Origin: Alcanivorax profundi
Lineage (GTDB): Bacteria > Pseudomonadota > Gammaproteobacteria > Pseudomonadales > Alcanivoracaceae
Reading direction: 5' to 3'
Length of the DNA: 64,000 bases
NCBI RefSeq assembly: GCF_003597125.1
Contig: NZ_QYYA01000002.1
Span: 934,537 to 998,536 of the forward strand
The notes under the pieces were generated by a model. That model made no database searches, was not told the DNA's origin, and saw only the letters and a program-made list of their open reading frames with translations. A program made the translations under genes and the position numbers. Below are positions 1-8,812 of the stretch, in pieces; the stretch's first letter is position 1; the number at the start of each line of letters is the position of its first letter.

Positions 1-566
1 TCGGCGAGCGTTTTATCGCTCCGTTGGTGAATGACTTTCTGGACCGGCACCCGCAGTTGTCTGTGCAGCTGGATTTCACCAACCGCCGGGTGGATATCGT
101 TGATGAGGGGTTCGATGTGGCGATTCGCACGGGCGCCTTGCCTGATTCGTCGCTGATTGCGCGCAAGCTGTGTGCCCGTCGGGAGTATGTGGTGGGGTCG
201 GCAGGCTACTTTCAACGCCATGCCCGCCCCCATACCCTGGGTGAGCTGGGCCGGCATAATTGTTTGCGCGGGTCCGCCAGCCAGTGGAGCTTTGATGTGG
301 ATGGCCAGCACCGTCACCTGAAAGTGCAGGGGAACTGGCAGGGCAACTCCGGGGTGGCGTTACTGGATGCGGCGCGAAAGGGGTTAGGGCTGGTGCAGCT
401 GCCGGATTATTACGTGGAAGCCGATCTGGAAAGTGGCGCGCTGGTCAGTGTGCTTGACCAGTATGCGTGCACCCACACTGCCGTCTGGGTGGTGTACCCG
501 CGCCACCGTCACCTGTCACCCAAGGTCCGGCAGTTTGTGGATTTTCTGGTGGCGTCGTTTGCCTGA
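1..566 (+). CDS. LysR-type transcriptional regulator, C-terminal part (5' end outside window)
   Basis: The reading frame is open from the left edge (frame starting at base 3) to a TGA at 566, so this is the effector-binding domain of a gene that starts outside the window. The visible protein opens with GERFIAPLVNDFL and continues with VDIVDEGFDVAIRTG, both typical of the CrgA-like LysR subgroup, which recognises small molecules through a periplasmic-binding-protein-like domain. The DNA-binding N-terminus is missing here, so the target genes cannot be inferred. It converges on rep. Confidence 0.85.
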   Translation, partial: GERFIAPLVNDFLDRHPQLSVQLDFTNRRVDIVDEGFDVAIRTGALPDSSLIARKLCARREYVVGSAGYFQRHARPHTLGELGRHNCLRGSASQWSFDVDGQHRHLKVQGNWQGNSGVALLDAARKGLGLVQLPDYYVEADLESGALVSVLDQYACTHTAVWVVYPRHRHLSPKVRQFVDFLVASFA

Positions 567-611
567 AAATCGCTTCAGCCACGACCCCGCGGCGCACCAA
601 ACAGAACGTGA

Positions 612-2633
612 TCAATCCAGCAGGGCGCGCAGGTTGGCGATGCTGGCTTCGGCTACCGCATCTTCTTTGGCTTCGTCTTTCTGTACGCCGATGCCAAGGT
701 AGTCGATATCTTCCTGGGGAATTTCTTCCAGGAAACGGCTGGCGGCGGTATCGATTTTTTCGCCGTACTGTTTGCGGGTCAGGGCCTGTGTCATGGCCAG
801 GGTCTCGCGGGCACGGGTAATACCCACATACATCAGGCGTCGCTCTTCGACGATGTTGTCTTCCTCGATACTGGTGCGATGCGGCAACAGCTCTTCTTCT
901 ACGCCCATCATGTAAACGTGGGGAAATTCCAGCCCTTTGGAGGCGTGCAGGGTCATCAGTTGCACCCGGTCGGAATCGTCTTCTTCTTCCTGTTGCTCGA
1001 GCATGTCCAGCAGCACCAGTTTCTTGATCACGGCCTCCAGGTCGCTGGCGCCGTCGTCTTCCTCTTCCTGCTTTTCCAGCATACGTTCAATGCTGCGAAC
1101 CAGCTGCCAGACGTTTTCGATGCGCTTTTCACCAATGCGCGGGCTGGAGGCGTTCTGCATCAGCCAGCCTTCGTAGTCGATGTCGGAAATCAGTTCGTTA
1201 ACGGCCTGCAAACTGTTCTGGCCAAAGCAGAACTCGCGCTTGGCATCCAGCCATGCCTTGAATTTCTGCAGCTTCTCGGCGGACTTGGGTGCCATCACCT
1301 CGCTGAGCGCAAAATCATCGCAGACATGGTAGAGGCCTTGCTCACGTTTGAGCGCCCAGGTGGCCAGCTTTTCCAGTGTGGTCGGGCCGATTTCGCGGCG
1401 TGGCGTATTGATGATGCGCAGGAAAGCATTGTCGTCATCCGGATTGACCAGCAGCCGCAGGTAGCACATCAGGTCCTTGATCTCGCTGCGCGAGAAGAAG
1501 CTGGTGCCGCCGGATACCTTGTACGGGATCGACAGGCTCTGCAGTTTCATTTCCAGAATGCGTGACTGGAAATTGCCGCGATAAAGAATGGCAAAGTCTT
1601 TCCACTTGAGGCCGTGCTGTAATCGGCGGTGGAAGATGTCGCTGGCGATCCATTCGGTTTCGGCATCTTCATCGCGCAGGGCAGAAAAGCGAATCGGTTC
1701 GCCGTAGCCGTAATCGGACCACAGGGTTTTTTCGAATACGTGAGGGTTATTGTCGATGACGGTATTGGCGGCCTTCAGAATGCGGCCGGTAGAGCGGTAA
1801 TTCTGTTCCAGCTTGACGACTTTCAGTGCGGGCCAGTCTTCCTGCAGCTGTGCCAGGTTTTCCGGGCGGGCTCCGCGCCAGGCATAAATGGACTGATCGT
1901 CATCGCCCACCACGGTGAACTTGCCCTCTGGCAGGGTCAGCATTTTTACCAGCTCGTACTGGGCGCCATTGGTGTCCTGGTACTCATCCACGAGCAGATA
2001 CTGGATACGGTTACGCCACTTTTCCAGAATGCGCGGCTGCTCCTTGAACATGCGTGCCGGCATCAAAATCAGGTCATCAAAGTCCACCGCGTTGCACACC
2101 CGCAGCATGCGGTCGTAACCCCCGTAGGCCATGGCGGCCCGCAGGGTCTCGTCGGAGTCGGCGGTGCTCACCGCTTCCTCCGGCAATACCAGTGCGTTCT
2201 TCCAGTCGGAGATGTGCTTGTGGATCACGTCCACCGCGTCCAGGTCCCGCTCGGAGTCACCCTGGCGAAGAATTTCCTTGAGGATCTCCTTGCTATCGGC
2301 GCCATCGAGAATGGAAAAGCCATTGCGCAGGCCGCAGGCTTTCAGCTCGGACTTGAGAATGCGCAGACCCAGATTGTGGAAAGTGGAGACGATCAGGCCC
2401 CGGGTCAGGTCGCGACTCACCAGGGACTGCACCCGTTCTTTCATTTCACGGGCGGCTTTGTTGGTAAAGGTCACCGCCGCGATGTGCCGCGCCGACATGC
2501 CCCGCTCCTGGATCAGCCAGGCGATCTTGCGGGTGATCACGCTGGTCTTTCCGGAACCGGCCCCGGCCAGCACCAGCAAGGGGCCATCGGCGTAGTGCAC
2601 GGCTTCCTGTTGGCGGGGATTGAGTTTGCTCAT
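612..2633 (-). CDS. rep: ATP-dependent DNA helicase Rep (UvrD/PcrA superfamily 1A)
   Basis: A 3'-5' helicase that helps forks pass protein blocks. Starting at MSKLNPRQQEAV gives 673 residues, the same length as E. coli Rep; an upstream in-frame ATG at 2726 would add 31 residues unlike the family. Visible SF1 motifs are Walker A GAGSGKT (residues 24-30), the FTNKAAREMKER block, motif II DEYQD, VGDDDQSIYAWRGA (motif III) and the C-terminal VQLMTLHASKGLEFP and YVGITRARE blocks. The acidic EEEDDGASD linker differs from E. coli. The gene is divergent from rsuA. Alignment with the family is near end to end, so Rep is preferred over UvrD. Confidence 0.96.
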   Translation of the reverse strand: MSKLNPRQQEAVHYADGPLLVLAGAGSGKTSVITRKIAWLIQERGMSARHIAAVTFTNKAAREMKERVQSLVSRDLTRGLIVSTFHNLGLRILKSELKACGLRNGFSILDGADSKEILKEILRQGDSERDLDAVDVIHKHISDWKNALVLPEEAVSTADSDETLRAAMAYGGYDRMLRVCNAVDFDDLILMPARMFKEQPRILEKWRNRIQYLLVDEYQDTNGAQYELVKMLTLPEGKFTVVGDDDQSIYAWRGARPENLAQLQEDWPALKVVKLEQNYRSTGRILKAANTVIDNNPHVFEKTLWSDYGYGEPIRFSALRDEDAETEWIASDIFHRRLQHGLKWKDFAILYRGNFQSRILEMKLQSLSIPYKVSGGTSFFSRSEIKDLMCYLRLLVNPDDDNAFLRIINTPRREIGPTTLEKLATWALKREQGLYHVCDDFALSEVMAPKSAEKLQKFKAWLDAKREFCFGQNSLQAVNELISDIDYEGWLMQNASSPRIGEKRIENVWQLVRSIERMLEKQEEEDDGASDLEAVIKKLVLLDMLEQQEEEDDSDRVQLMTLHASKGLEFPHVYMMGVEEELLPHRTSIEEDNIVEERRLMYVGITRARETLAMTQALTRKQYGEKIDTAASRFLEEIPQEDIDYLGIGVQKDEAKEDAVAEASIANLRALLD

Positions 2634-2746
2634 GGGGTGCAGTCCGGTTCGGGAGTGGGGCAAAGGCGGGTATGATACCAGCGTCGTGGCTGCACTCCAG
2701 ATACCGGATGTCAGTTGATCGCCCACTTGTCGTGAACGGACCCACC

Positions 2747-3436
2747 ATGCGCCTGGATTATTTTCTTGCCCACAGTACTGGCCTCAGTCGCAAGCAGGTC
2801 AAGGTGCTGATCGGCCGTGGCGAGGTGCAGGTGGAGGGCGAGCCCCGGCCCAAAGCAAATACCCCGCTGATCAGCGGGCAAGGGGTATGGTTGCGCGGCG
2901 AGCCGGTGACGTTGCCGGGGGCGCGCTATCTGATGCTGCACAAGCCTGCCGGGGTGGTGTGTTCCACGGATGATCCGGAGCATCGTACGGTGCTGGATCT
3001 GCTGCCGGGGGAGCTGCGCCGTGATGTGCACCCCGCCGGGCGACTGGACAGGGACACCACCGGGCTGGTGCTGCTCACCAGCGACGGCGACTGGTCCCAT
3101 CGATTGACGTCCCCCAATCATGCCTGCGCCAAACGCTACCGGGTGCGCTGTGCAGATCCCCTGAGTGAGCAAGACCTGCAGTCACTGCGTGACGGCGTTC
3201 TGTTGCGCGGCGAAGACAAGCCTACCTTGCCGGCCACGGCAGTGCGGGTGAGCGAACGGGAGCTGTTGTTGACGATTACCGAGGGGCGTTACCACCAGGT
3301 GAAGCGGATGCTGGCGGCCCGGGGCAACAAGGTGATCGGGCTGCATCGCGAACAGATCGGCGAGATCGCTCTCGACGCCGCCTTGGCCCCCGGTGAGTAC
3401 CGTCAGCTCACCGAGGAAGAGATCGCTGGCGTGTGA
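2747..3436 (+). CDS. rsuA: 16S rRNA pseudouridine(516) synthase RsuA
   Basis: Predicted to isomerise U516 of 16S rRNA during small-subunit assembly. The 229-residue protein has an N-terminal S4-like domain (MRLDYFLAHSTGLSRKQVK), then the RluB/RsuA catalytic fold: MLHKPAGVVCSTDD, the active-site loop GRLDRDTTGL with the catalytic Asp, and EGRYHQVKRMLAARGN near the C-terminus. The end (APGEYRQLTEEEIA) matches RsuA rather than RluB/E/F. The start at 2747 aligns with family N-termini; an upstream ATG at 2672 would add 25 unrelated residues lying in the intergenic region with rep. Confidence 0.93.
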   Translation: MRLDYFLAHSTGLSRKQVKVLIGRGEVQVEGEPRPKANTPLISGQGVWLRGEPVTLPGARYLMLHKPAGVVCSTDDPEHRTVLDLLPGELRRDVHPAGRLDRDTTGLVLLTSDGDWSHRLTSPNHACAKRYRVRCADPLSEQDLQSLRDGVLLRGEDKPTLPATAVRVSERELLLTITEGRYHQVKRMLAARGNKVIGLHREQIGEIALDAALAPGEYRQLTEEEIAGV

Positions 3437-3457
3437 TGGGCTGATCGCTGTTTCTCA

Positions 3458-3491
3458 CTGCAGGAGCTTGCTTGCAAGCCAGCTCCTGCAG
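3458..3491. terminator. Inverted repeat between convergent rsuA and desaturase genes (REP-like)
   Basis: CTGCAGGAGCT (3458-3468) pairs with AGCTCCTGCAG (3481-3491) around a short loop. It lies in the 65-bp gap between two convergent stop codons, so a two-way terminator is plausible. It lacks a clear T-run and carries the AGGAGC core seen in other extragenic repeats of this window, so a REP-type element is equally possible. Confidence 0.5.
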
Positions 3492-3501
3492 AAAGTGCGT
3501 T

Positions 3502-4566
3502 TTACCCCAGCTGTCCCTGCAGCTCCATCACGTCGACGGTGCGCTCCGGGTTGAGCGGGTCGATCAGGGTTTTGGCATCTTTATAAACGCGCGGGGTTTT
3601 GTAGAGCATCGCCACCGCTTTCACATGGCTGGGGCAGACATAACGGTCCGGCATTTCCTGTTGCAGCCAGGCGCGCACTTTCGGTGCCTGGTCCGAGCCC
3701 ATTTTCGGGAACAGGTGATGCTCCACATGGTGGCTGAAGTGGAAGTGCAACGGGTCGATCCAGCGCCAGGCGCGCACGCTCATGGAGTTATCCACCGGGT
3801 GGTTGTTGTCCATCTGTGGGCGCAGCATGTGGTTGGTGAGAATGTAGCTTTGCCCGATGAAGTTGATGATCGCCATGGGAATCAGCACGGTAAAGACCGC
3901 CAGCGGGCCGGACAGGATGGCCAGGGCAATCCACGCCGCCATGCACAGGTACGACTGGCGAATGGCCTTGGTGCGGTTGAATCCCTTGAACTCCTCACGC
4001 TTGCGGGTCTGCATGCGCAGCACCAGCTGGGCATGGAACATGAAGGAATAGAACAGGAACAGGTAGCTGTACCAGGTACGTCCACCGGGGGCGAGCTTGG
4101 TGAAGTTGGCGGTGCCGGGGTGCTTTTCGTAGCGCACCAGGGTGCCGAACGAATCCGGGTCCTTGTCGCCCAGATTGGTGTGCGCGTGGTGGGCCACGTT
4201 GTGCCAGCGGCGCCAGAATTCCGGCGGCACCAGCGCCGGCCCGAAGCCGATCCAGCCCAGCAGGTCCTGCATCTTGCGGCTCATGCCCAGCGCGCCGTGC
4301 AGCACTTCATGGGCCAGCAGGGCCTGGCAGGCCAGGGTGTGCCCCGCCAACAGACTCAGCAGCAGATTGCCCCACCAGGGCAGGTCGAGCATCAGGATGG
4401 CGGTCAGACTGGCCACGATGATGCTGGTCATGGGGATGAACCACAGGGCGCGACGGGGGCGGGCGCGGAAGGTGTCCGGCCCCAGATCCTTTTTCACGGC
4501 ATCACGGATAGCGCGGGCGTCGTCGGCGCCAAACTGGCGGCTGTAGCTGGCTTGGTTGCTGTTCAT
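3502..4566 (-). CDS. Membrane fatty acid desaturase
   Basis: Integral-membrane di-iron desaturase expected to introduce a double bond into acyl chains of membrane lipids. The 354-residue protein has the three histidine boxes of the family: HEVLH (residues 86-90), HNVAHH (122-127) and a C-terminal HFSHHVEHH. Hydrophobic segments lie at about 41-62, 65-85 and in the middle third (after GGRTWYSYLFLFYSF). The start at 4566 has AAGGA upstream; an in-frame ATG 48 bases further out lacks support. It is divergent from an AraC-type regulator, suggesting that protein controls it. Position specificity and natural substrate cannot be read from the sequence. Confidence 0.88.
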   Translation of the reverse strand: MNSNQASYSRQFGADDARAIRDAVKKDLGPDTFRARPRRALWFIPMTSIIVASLTAILMLDLPWWGNLLLSLLAGHTLACQALLAHEVLHGALGMSRKMQDLLGWIGFGPALVPPEFWRRWHNVAHHAHTNLGDKDPDSFGTLVRYEKHPGTANFTKLAPGGRTWYSYLFLFYSFMFHAQLVLRMQTRKREEFKGFNRTKAIRQSYLCMAAWIALAILSGPLAVFTVLIPMAIINFIGQSYILTNHMLRPQMDNNHPVDNSMSVRAWRWIDPLHFHFSHHVEHHLFPKMGSDQAPKVRAWLQQEMPDRYVCPSHVKAVAMLYKTPRVYKDAKTLIDPLNPERTVDVMELQGQLG

Positions 4567-4705
4567 CTTCGGTCCTTGGTGCGAGCACCGGCAGGGAATC
4601 TTGATGCTGCGCATTTTGGTGAACAGTCGTATTCAGGCGAAGTGCAGGGCTGGACAGTATTCGGTCATTTTCGGACAGGGGTAGAAGTAGCGTATAGTAG
4701 AGGGC

Positions 4706-5734
4706 ATGAGTCGCGAACGCTTCATACAACTGGACCCCGGCACTGGCCGTTCACCGGTTCCCGTCAACTACGTACGGAACCTGGTGGAGCTGATTGCGGA
4801 CGTGGGTGTGGACACCCGCCGCCTGCTCAATCGCGTTGGCCTGAACGAAGCCGAGGTGTACAACCCGGAGCCGGCACTGCGCTTTGAGCAGTTCCGCCGG
4901 GTGATGGTGGGCGCCCGCGAGATGACCGGCAACCCGGCGCTGGGCCTGACTCTGGGCCAGCAGCTGACACTGACGGCGCACGGCCTGCTGGGCTATGCGG
5001 CGATCAGCAGTGCGGATCTGGGCGATGCCCTGCGCTTGCTGGAGCGCTATTTCCGCACCCGCACCCGTTTGTGTGTCCCGCGTATTGAGCCCACGGATGC
5101 CGGGGTGCGTTTCTGCCTGATCGAAAGCGTACCGCTGGGCGACATCCGTGAGACGTATCTGGAAGTGGTGGTGGCCGCCGTGGTTGGCGGGATTCGCTAC
5201 CTGCTGGGCGACCGGTTCCGGGGCGCGGTACTGGAGCTGCCGTATCCGGCGCCGGCCCATGCGGAGCGGTATCACCAGCTTCTGGACATGCCCGTGGAGT
5301 TCGATGCCGACGTCGCCGCGCTGCGTCTGCCGTCGCGCTTGCTGGACGAGCCCTTCACCCTGTCGGATCCGGCCTCCCGGCAGATGGCCGCGCAGAAGTG
5401 CGAAGAAGAGCTGCAGCGCCTGGAGGCAGACCAGGATTGGGCCAGCCGGGTGCGCGCCCGTCTGATGCAGGCCGAAGGCATGCTGCCCAGCCTGGAACAG
5501 CTGGCCAGTAACTTCCATGTGACCTCCCGGACCCTGCGCCGGTACCTGAACGCCCTGGGTGTCAGTTATCGCTCGCTGCTGGAAGAAGTCCGCATGACCA
5601 AGGCCATGGGCTACCTGCAGGCCAACATCACCGTGCAACAGGTGGCCATGCGGTTGGGCTATGCCGACCCCAGCAACTTCGCCCGAGCCTTCCGTAAGTG
5701 GACCGGTCATCCGCCGAGCCATTTCCAGCCCTGA
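4706..5734 (+). CDS. AraC-family transcriptional regulator (OruR/ArgR-like N-terminal domain)
   Basis: The 342-residue protein has an N-terminal sensor region of the 'arabinose-binding domain of AraC, Pseudomonas type' family (RRLLNRVGLNEAEVYNPEPAL, then NPALGLTLGQQLTLTAHGLLGYA) and a C-terminal double helix-turn-helix (about residues 255-342) with the signature GYADPSNFARAFRKWTGHPP. Regulators of this kind often control lipid or hydrocarbon genes. It is divergent from the fatty acid desaturase across a 139-bp gap, which makes the desaturase the obvious target, but no operator was identified. The ligand is unknown. Confidence 0.88.
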   Translation: MSRERFIQLDPGTGRSPVPVNYVRNLVELIADVGVDTRRLLNRVGLNEAEVYNPEPALRFEQFRRVMVGAREMTGNPALGLTLGQQLTLTAHGLLGYAAISSADLGDALRLLERYFRTRTRLCVPRIEPTDAGVRFCLIESVPLGDIRETYLEVVVAAVVGGIRYLLGDRFRGAVLELPYPAPAHAERYHQLLDMPVEFDADVAALRLPSRLLDEPFTLSDPASRQMAAQKCEEELQRLEADQDWASRVRARLMQAEGMLPSLEQLASNFHVTSRTLRRYLNALGVSYRSLLEEVRMTKAMGYLQANITVQQVAMRLGYADPSNFARAFRKWTGHPPSHFQP

Positions 5735-5958
5735 TTCGTATCTTCACGCACCACACATAGACGGCTGTGGAAAACCGTTTTCCTTTGTGGGCCGTTTTGT
5801 CCTGTGGGAGCGGTGGTCCCACCGCGATCTTTTCCAATGTGTGGGTATCGCGGTCGAACGGCCGCTGCCACGGTGGTTGACGCGCAGAGAGTCTCATCTG
5901 GCAATCACTCGCCCATAACGCTAGTGTGGCCCGTCCACCCTCGTGAATAACAACGACC

Positions 5959-6447
5959 ATGAGCAATCACGAACCCGTCCTGCTGGTCTCCCGACACAAT
6001 CGTCCCATTGGCAGTTGCCAGCGCGGGCGCATGCAGCGTCAGCGGTTGATGCATCGTGCCTCTTATGTGGTGGTGCAGGATCTGGCCGGGCGCATCTGTG
6101 TGCAGCAACGGTCGGCAGACAAGCACTTCTACCCGTGCGGCTGGGATCTTGCTGCGGGTGGGGTGATGCGTCCGGATGAATCCGTGGCCCGTGGGCTCAG
6201 CCGGGAATTGCATGAAGAGCTGGGTGTGCGCCGCCAATTTTCCCGTTGGCAATGGTTCTGGTTCGCCAATCCGCACCATCAGGTCTGGGGGGCGCTGGCG
6301 TCGGTAACGGTCTGTCAGCAGGCGGTGTCCCTGAGTGACGAAGTGGTTGACGTGAAGTGGATGTCAGCCAGCCAGGCACTGGCCCTGCCGGAGGCAACGC
6401 CGGATACCCGCCATGCCCTTTCCTTGCTGTTGTCATCGACCTTCTGA
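5959..6447 (+). CDS. Nudix hydrolase, YfcD-like
   Basis: A 162-residue Nudix protein that should cleave a nucleoside diphosphate linked to another group. The Nudix box fits GX5EX7REUXEEXGU exactly: G68, E74, R82-E83, E86-E87 and G89 (ending SRELHEELGV). The surrounding fold (RASYVVVQDLAGRICVQQRS before the box, VKWMSASQALAL after it) resembles the YfcD/isopentenyl-diphosphate-isomerase-like branch. The substrate is unknown. It lies 75 bp upstream of the SDR gene on the same strand, so co-transcription is possible. Confidence 0.88.
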   Translation: MSNHEPVLLVSRHNRPIGSCQRGRMQRQRLMHRASYVVVQDLAGRICVQQRSADKHFYPCGWDLAAGGVMRPDESVARGLSRELHEELGVRRQFSRWQWFWFANPHHQVWGALASVTVCQQAVSLSDEVVDVKWMSASQALALPEATPDTRHALSLLLSSTF

Positions 6448-6521
6448 GCGTTTTCGTCCTTGTGATCCACGGTGCCGCTGGGTAGCGTTTCCCCCTCTAG
6501 CAGGAAAGAGTTGAGAGCGTT

Positions 6522-7277
6522 ATGACCCAGCGATTCAGTGTGGCCGGCAAACGAATTTTGATTACCGGTGCCTCCAGTGGTTTTGGTGCCCGCTTTGCCG
6601 TTGCCCTGGCAGAGGAAGGGGCGGATGTGGTGCTGGCGGCCCGTCGAGTGGAAAAGCTCGAACAGACCGCAGAGGCGGTGCGCAAGCTTGGCCGTGAGGC
6701 CACGGTGGTGGCCATGGACGTGAGTGATCACGCCAGTGTGGGTGCCGCCTTCGACAGCATGCCGCCAGTGGATGTGGTGGTGAATAACGCGGGCATTTCC
6801 CACGAAGGCCCCACTGACAGTCTCACCGAAGAAGAGTGGGATGCGGTAGTGGACACCAACCTGAAAGGGGTCTGGGCGGTCTCCAAGTTTGCGATCCAGA
6901 AATGGAAGCAGGATCAGCGTCCTGGCAGCCTGGTCAACATTGCCTCGATTCTGGGGTTGCGTGTGGGTGGCCGTGTTGCGGCATACACCGCATCGAAGGC
7001 GGCGGTGGTGCAGCTGACCAAATCCCTGGCACTGGATTTTGCCCGCTACAACATTCGTTGTAACGCCATTTGCCCCGGCTATGTCGAAACCGATATCAAC
7101 AAGGATTTCTTCGATAGCCCGCAGGCAGAAAAAATGCTCAAGCGCATCCCCTATCGCCGTCTCGGACAAATCGATGAACTGGTCGGCCCGCTGCTGTTGC
7201 TGGCATCGGATGCGTCTTCCTACATGACGGGTGCCATCATTGCCGTGGATGGCGGGCACCTCTGCAATACGCTGTAA
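6522..7277 (+). CDS. Short-chain dehydrogenase/reductase (SDR)
   Basis: A 251-residue classical SDR, an NAD(P)-dependent oxidoreductase. The cofactor motif TGASSGFG is at residues 15-22, NNAG at 88-91, and the catalytic residues are S142, Y155 and K159 (YTASK). The C-terminus SSYMTGAIIAVDGGHL is the usual SDR ending. The ribosome site is weak (AGAGTTGAGAG region). It is 33 bp upstream of an acyl-CoA dehydrogenase, so a role in acyl-CoA or short-chain alcohol/keto metabolism is likely but unproven. Confidence 0.92.
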   Translation: MTQRFSVAGKRILITGASSGFGARFAVALAEEGADVVLAARRVEKLEQTAEAVRKLGREATVVAMDVSDHASVGAAFDSMPPVDVVVNNAGISHEGPTDSLTEEEWDAVVDTNLKGVWAVSKFAIQKWKQDQRPGSLVNIASILGLRVGGRVAAYTASKAAVVQLTKSLALDFARYNIRCNAICPGYVETDINKDFFDSPQAEKMLKRIPYRRLGQIDELVGPLLLLASDASSYMTGAIIAVDGGHLCNTL

Positions 7278-7310
7278 ACAGCGTTTCACTGAATTCACCG
7301 AGGACAGATC

Positions 7311-8510
7311 ATGGATTTCTCCCTGAGCCCGGAAATCGAAAACCTGCGTCAGAAAGTGGCGGCGTTTGTTGAAGCGGAAATCATGCCGCTGGAAAGCGAC
7401 AAGGCGAACTACGACGAGCACGAAAACTTCAAGGAAAGCGTGGTCGACGCACTGCGCGACAAAGCCAAGGCCCAGGGCCTGTGGGGTTTCCAGTTGCCCA
7501 AAGAACGTGGTGGCCAGGACGTGGGTGTGGCCGGCATGGCCGTGCTGTATGAAGAAGCGGCTCGCAGTCCGTTTGGCCCGGTGGTGTTCAACTGCGCGCC
7601 GCCGGATGACGGCACCATGATCCTGCTCAACAAGATTCTCAACGACGAACAAAAAGCGCGCTGGTTGCAGCCGTTGATCGACGGCAAGGTGCGTTCCGCA
7701 TTTGCCATGACCGAGCCCGATGGCGGTTGCGGTTCTGACCCGTCACTGACCTATACCACCGCCACCAAAGACGGTGACAACTGGGTCATCAATGGCCGCA
7801 AATGGTTTATTACGGGTGCCGAAGGAGCGCAGACCTTTATCCTGATCGCCAAGACCAGCGACGATCCGCGCAAGGGTTTGACGGCGTTCCTGTTCGATGC
7901 CGACCAGCCCGGTTGGGAAGTGGTACGTCGTATCCCGATCATGGGTCCGGAAGAGCACGGTGGTCACTGTGAACTGAAATTCGATGGGCTGGTGATTCCG
8001 GACGAAAACCGCCTGCTGGAAGTGGGCGACGGTCTCAAGGTTACCCAGATCCGTCTGGGCACGGCCCGTCTTACCCACTGCATGCGTTGGCTGGGTCTGG
8101 CCAAGCGCTGCATGGAAGAAGCGGCAGGCTATGTGGAAAACCGCATGAGCTTCGGCACCACGCTGGCCGAGCACGAAGGCGTGCAGTGGATGCTCGGTGA
8201 TGTGGCCAAGGAAATCGAAGTGGGCCGTCTGCTGACCATGCAGGCTGCCTGGATGCTGGATCAGGGTGACTTCGCCAAGAAAGAAATTTCCATGGCCAAG
8301 ATCCACGTGGCCGATACTCTGCACAAGGCCGCGGATACCGCCATTCAGCTGTGCGGTGCTCGCGGTTACTCCAAGGATACCCTGCTGGAGTGGATCTACC
8401 GCTATGCCCGTCAGGCCCGTTTGGTAGACGGCGCCAGCGAGGTGCACAAGATGGTGCTGTCCCGTTTCTATCTGAAAGAGAAACGCGGTTTCTTCAAGTG
8501 GGGCGTGTAG
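7311..8510 (+). CDS. Acyl-CoA dehydrogenase family protein
   Basis: A 399-residue FAD enzyme for alpha,beta-dehydrogenation of an acyl-CoA. N-terminal helical domain (MDFSLSPEIENLRQKVAAFV), middle beta-domain with AFAMTEPDGG(C)GSDPS and WFITGAEGA, and C-terminal helical domain with QLCGARGYSKDTLLEWIYRYAR and VDGASEVHKMVLSR. It is full length and resembles the long-chain or branched acyl-CoA group (FadE10/CaiA-like in overall layout). A GAGGAC ribosome site precedes the ATG. It ends the rightward group with a strong terminator 65 bp downstream. Substrate chain length cannot be set from sequence alone. Confidence 0.92.
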   Translation: MDFSLSPEIENLRQKVAAFVEAEIMPLESDKANYDEHENFKESVVDALRDKAKAQGLWGFQLPKERGGQDVGVAGMAVLYEEAARSPFGPVVFNCAPPDDGTMILLNKILNDEQKARWLQPLIDGKVRSAFAMTEPDGGCGSDPSLTYTTATKDGDNWVINGRKWFITGAEGAQTFILIAKTSDDPRKGLTAFLFDADQPGWEVVRRIPIMGPEEHGGHCELKFDGLVIPDENRLLEVGDGLKVTQIRLGTARLTHCMRWLGLAKRCMEEAAGYVENRMSFGTTLAEHEGVQWMLGDVAKEIEVGRLLTMQAAWMLDQGDFAKKEISMAKIHVADTLHKAADTAIQLCGARGYSKDTLLEWIYRYARQARLVDGASEVHKMVLSRFYLKEKRGFFKWGV

Positions 8511-8574
8511 CGCTGCTTCGCAGCGGCAATACGTGAGACGCAACACGCTTCACGCACCACGGATCATGCAAAAC

Positions 8575-8606
8575 TAAAAAGCCCTGCATTTGCGGGGCTT
8601 TTTTAG
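8575..8606 (+). terminator. Rho-independent terminator after the acyl-CoA dehydrogenase
   Basis: A hairpin with stem AGCCCTGCA / TGCGGGGCT is flanked by A5 on the left and T6 on the right, 65 bp past the stop codon. The A-run before and the T-run after make it potentially active in both directions. Confidence 0.85.
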
Positions 8607-8812
8607 TGCCAGAATCGTGAGTGCCGCTCAAACGATTATTGTAGGAGTTCCGCTTGAGGAACGAACCGTGCGAAGCACGGAATCGGCAGAGGGCGATCAG
8701 AGATATACGGGTTCGTTAGGTATGTACTGAAAACACCCTTCGTTCGCCTCGCTGTGCCCGGTTGGCGTCTCAAGCGACGCACCTAAAGAGCGCCAGATTT
8801 TTTTGATTGGTG
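8607..8812. repeat. Intergenic stretch with a GTAGGAG-type extragenic repeat; no gene seen
   Basis: The segment contains TTGTAGGAGTTCCGCTTGAG near 8640 and a small inverted repeat CCGTGC/GCACGG at about 8667-8681. The GTAGGAG start is shared with other intergenic repeats in the window (near 3460, 28030, 38725, 55250). I see no convincing reading frame. With the adjacent terminator it makes up the 302-bp gap between the acyl-CoA dehydrogenase and the AraC gene. Confidence 0.5.

Noticed and set aside
3472..4887. 471-codon plus-strand frame opposite the desaturase
   Set aside because: Opposes the three conserved histidine boxes of the desaturase and runs into the AraC gene; no ribosome site.
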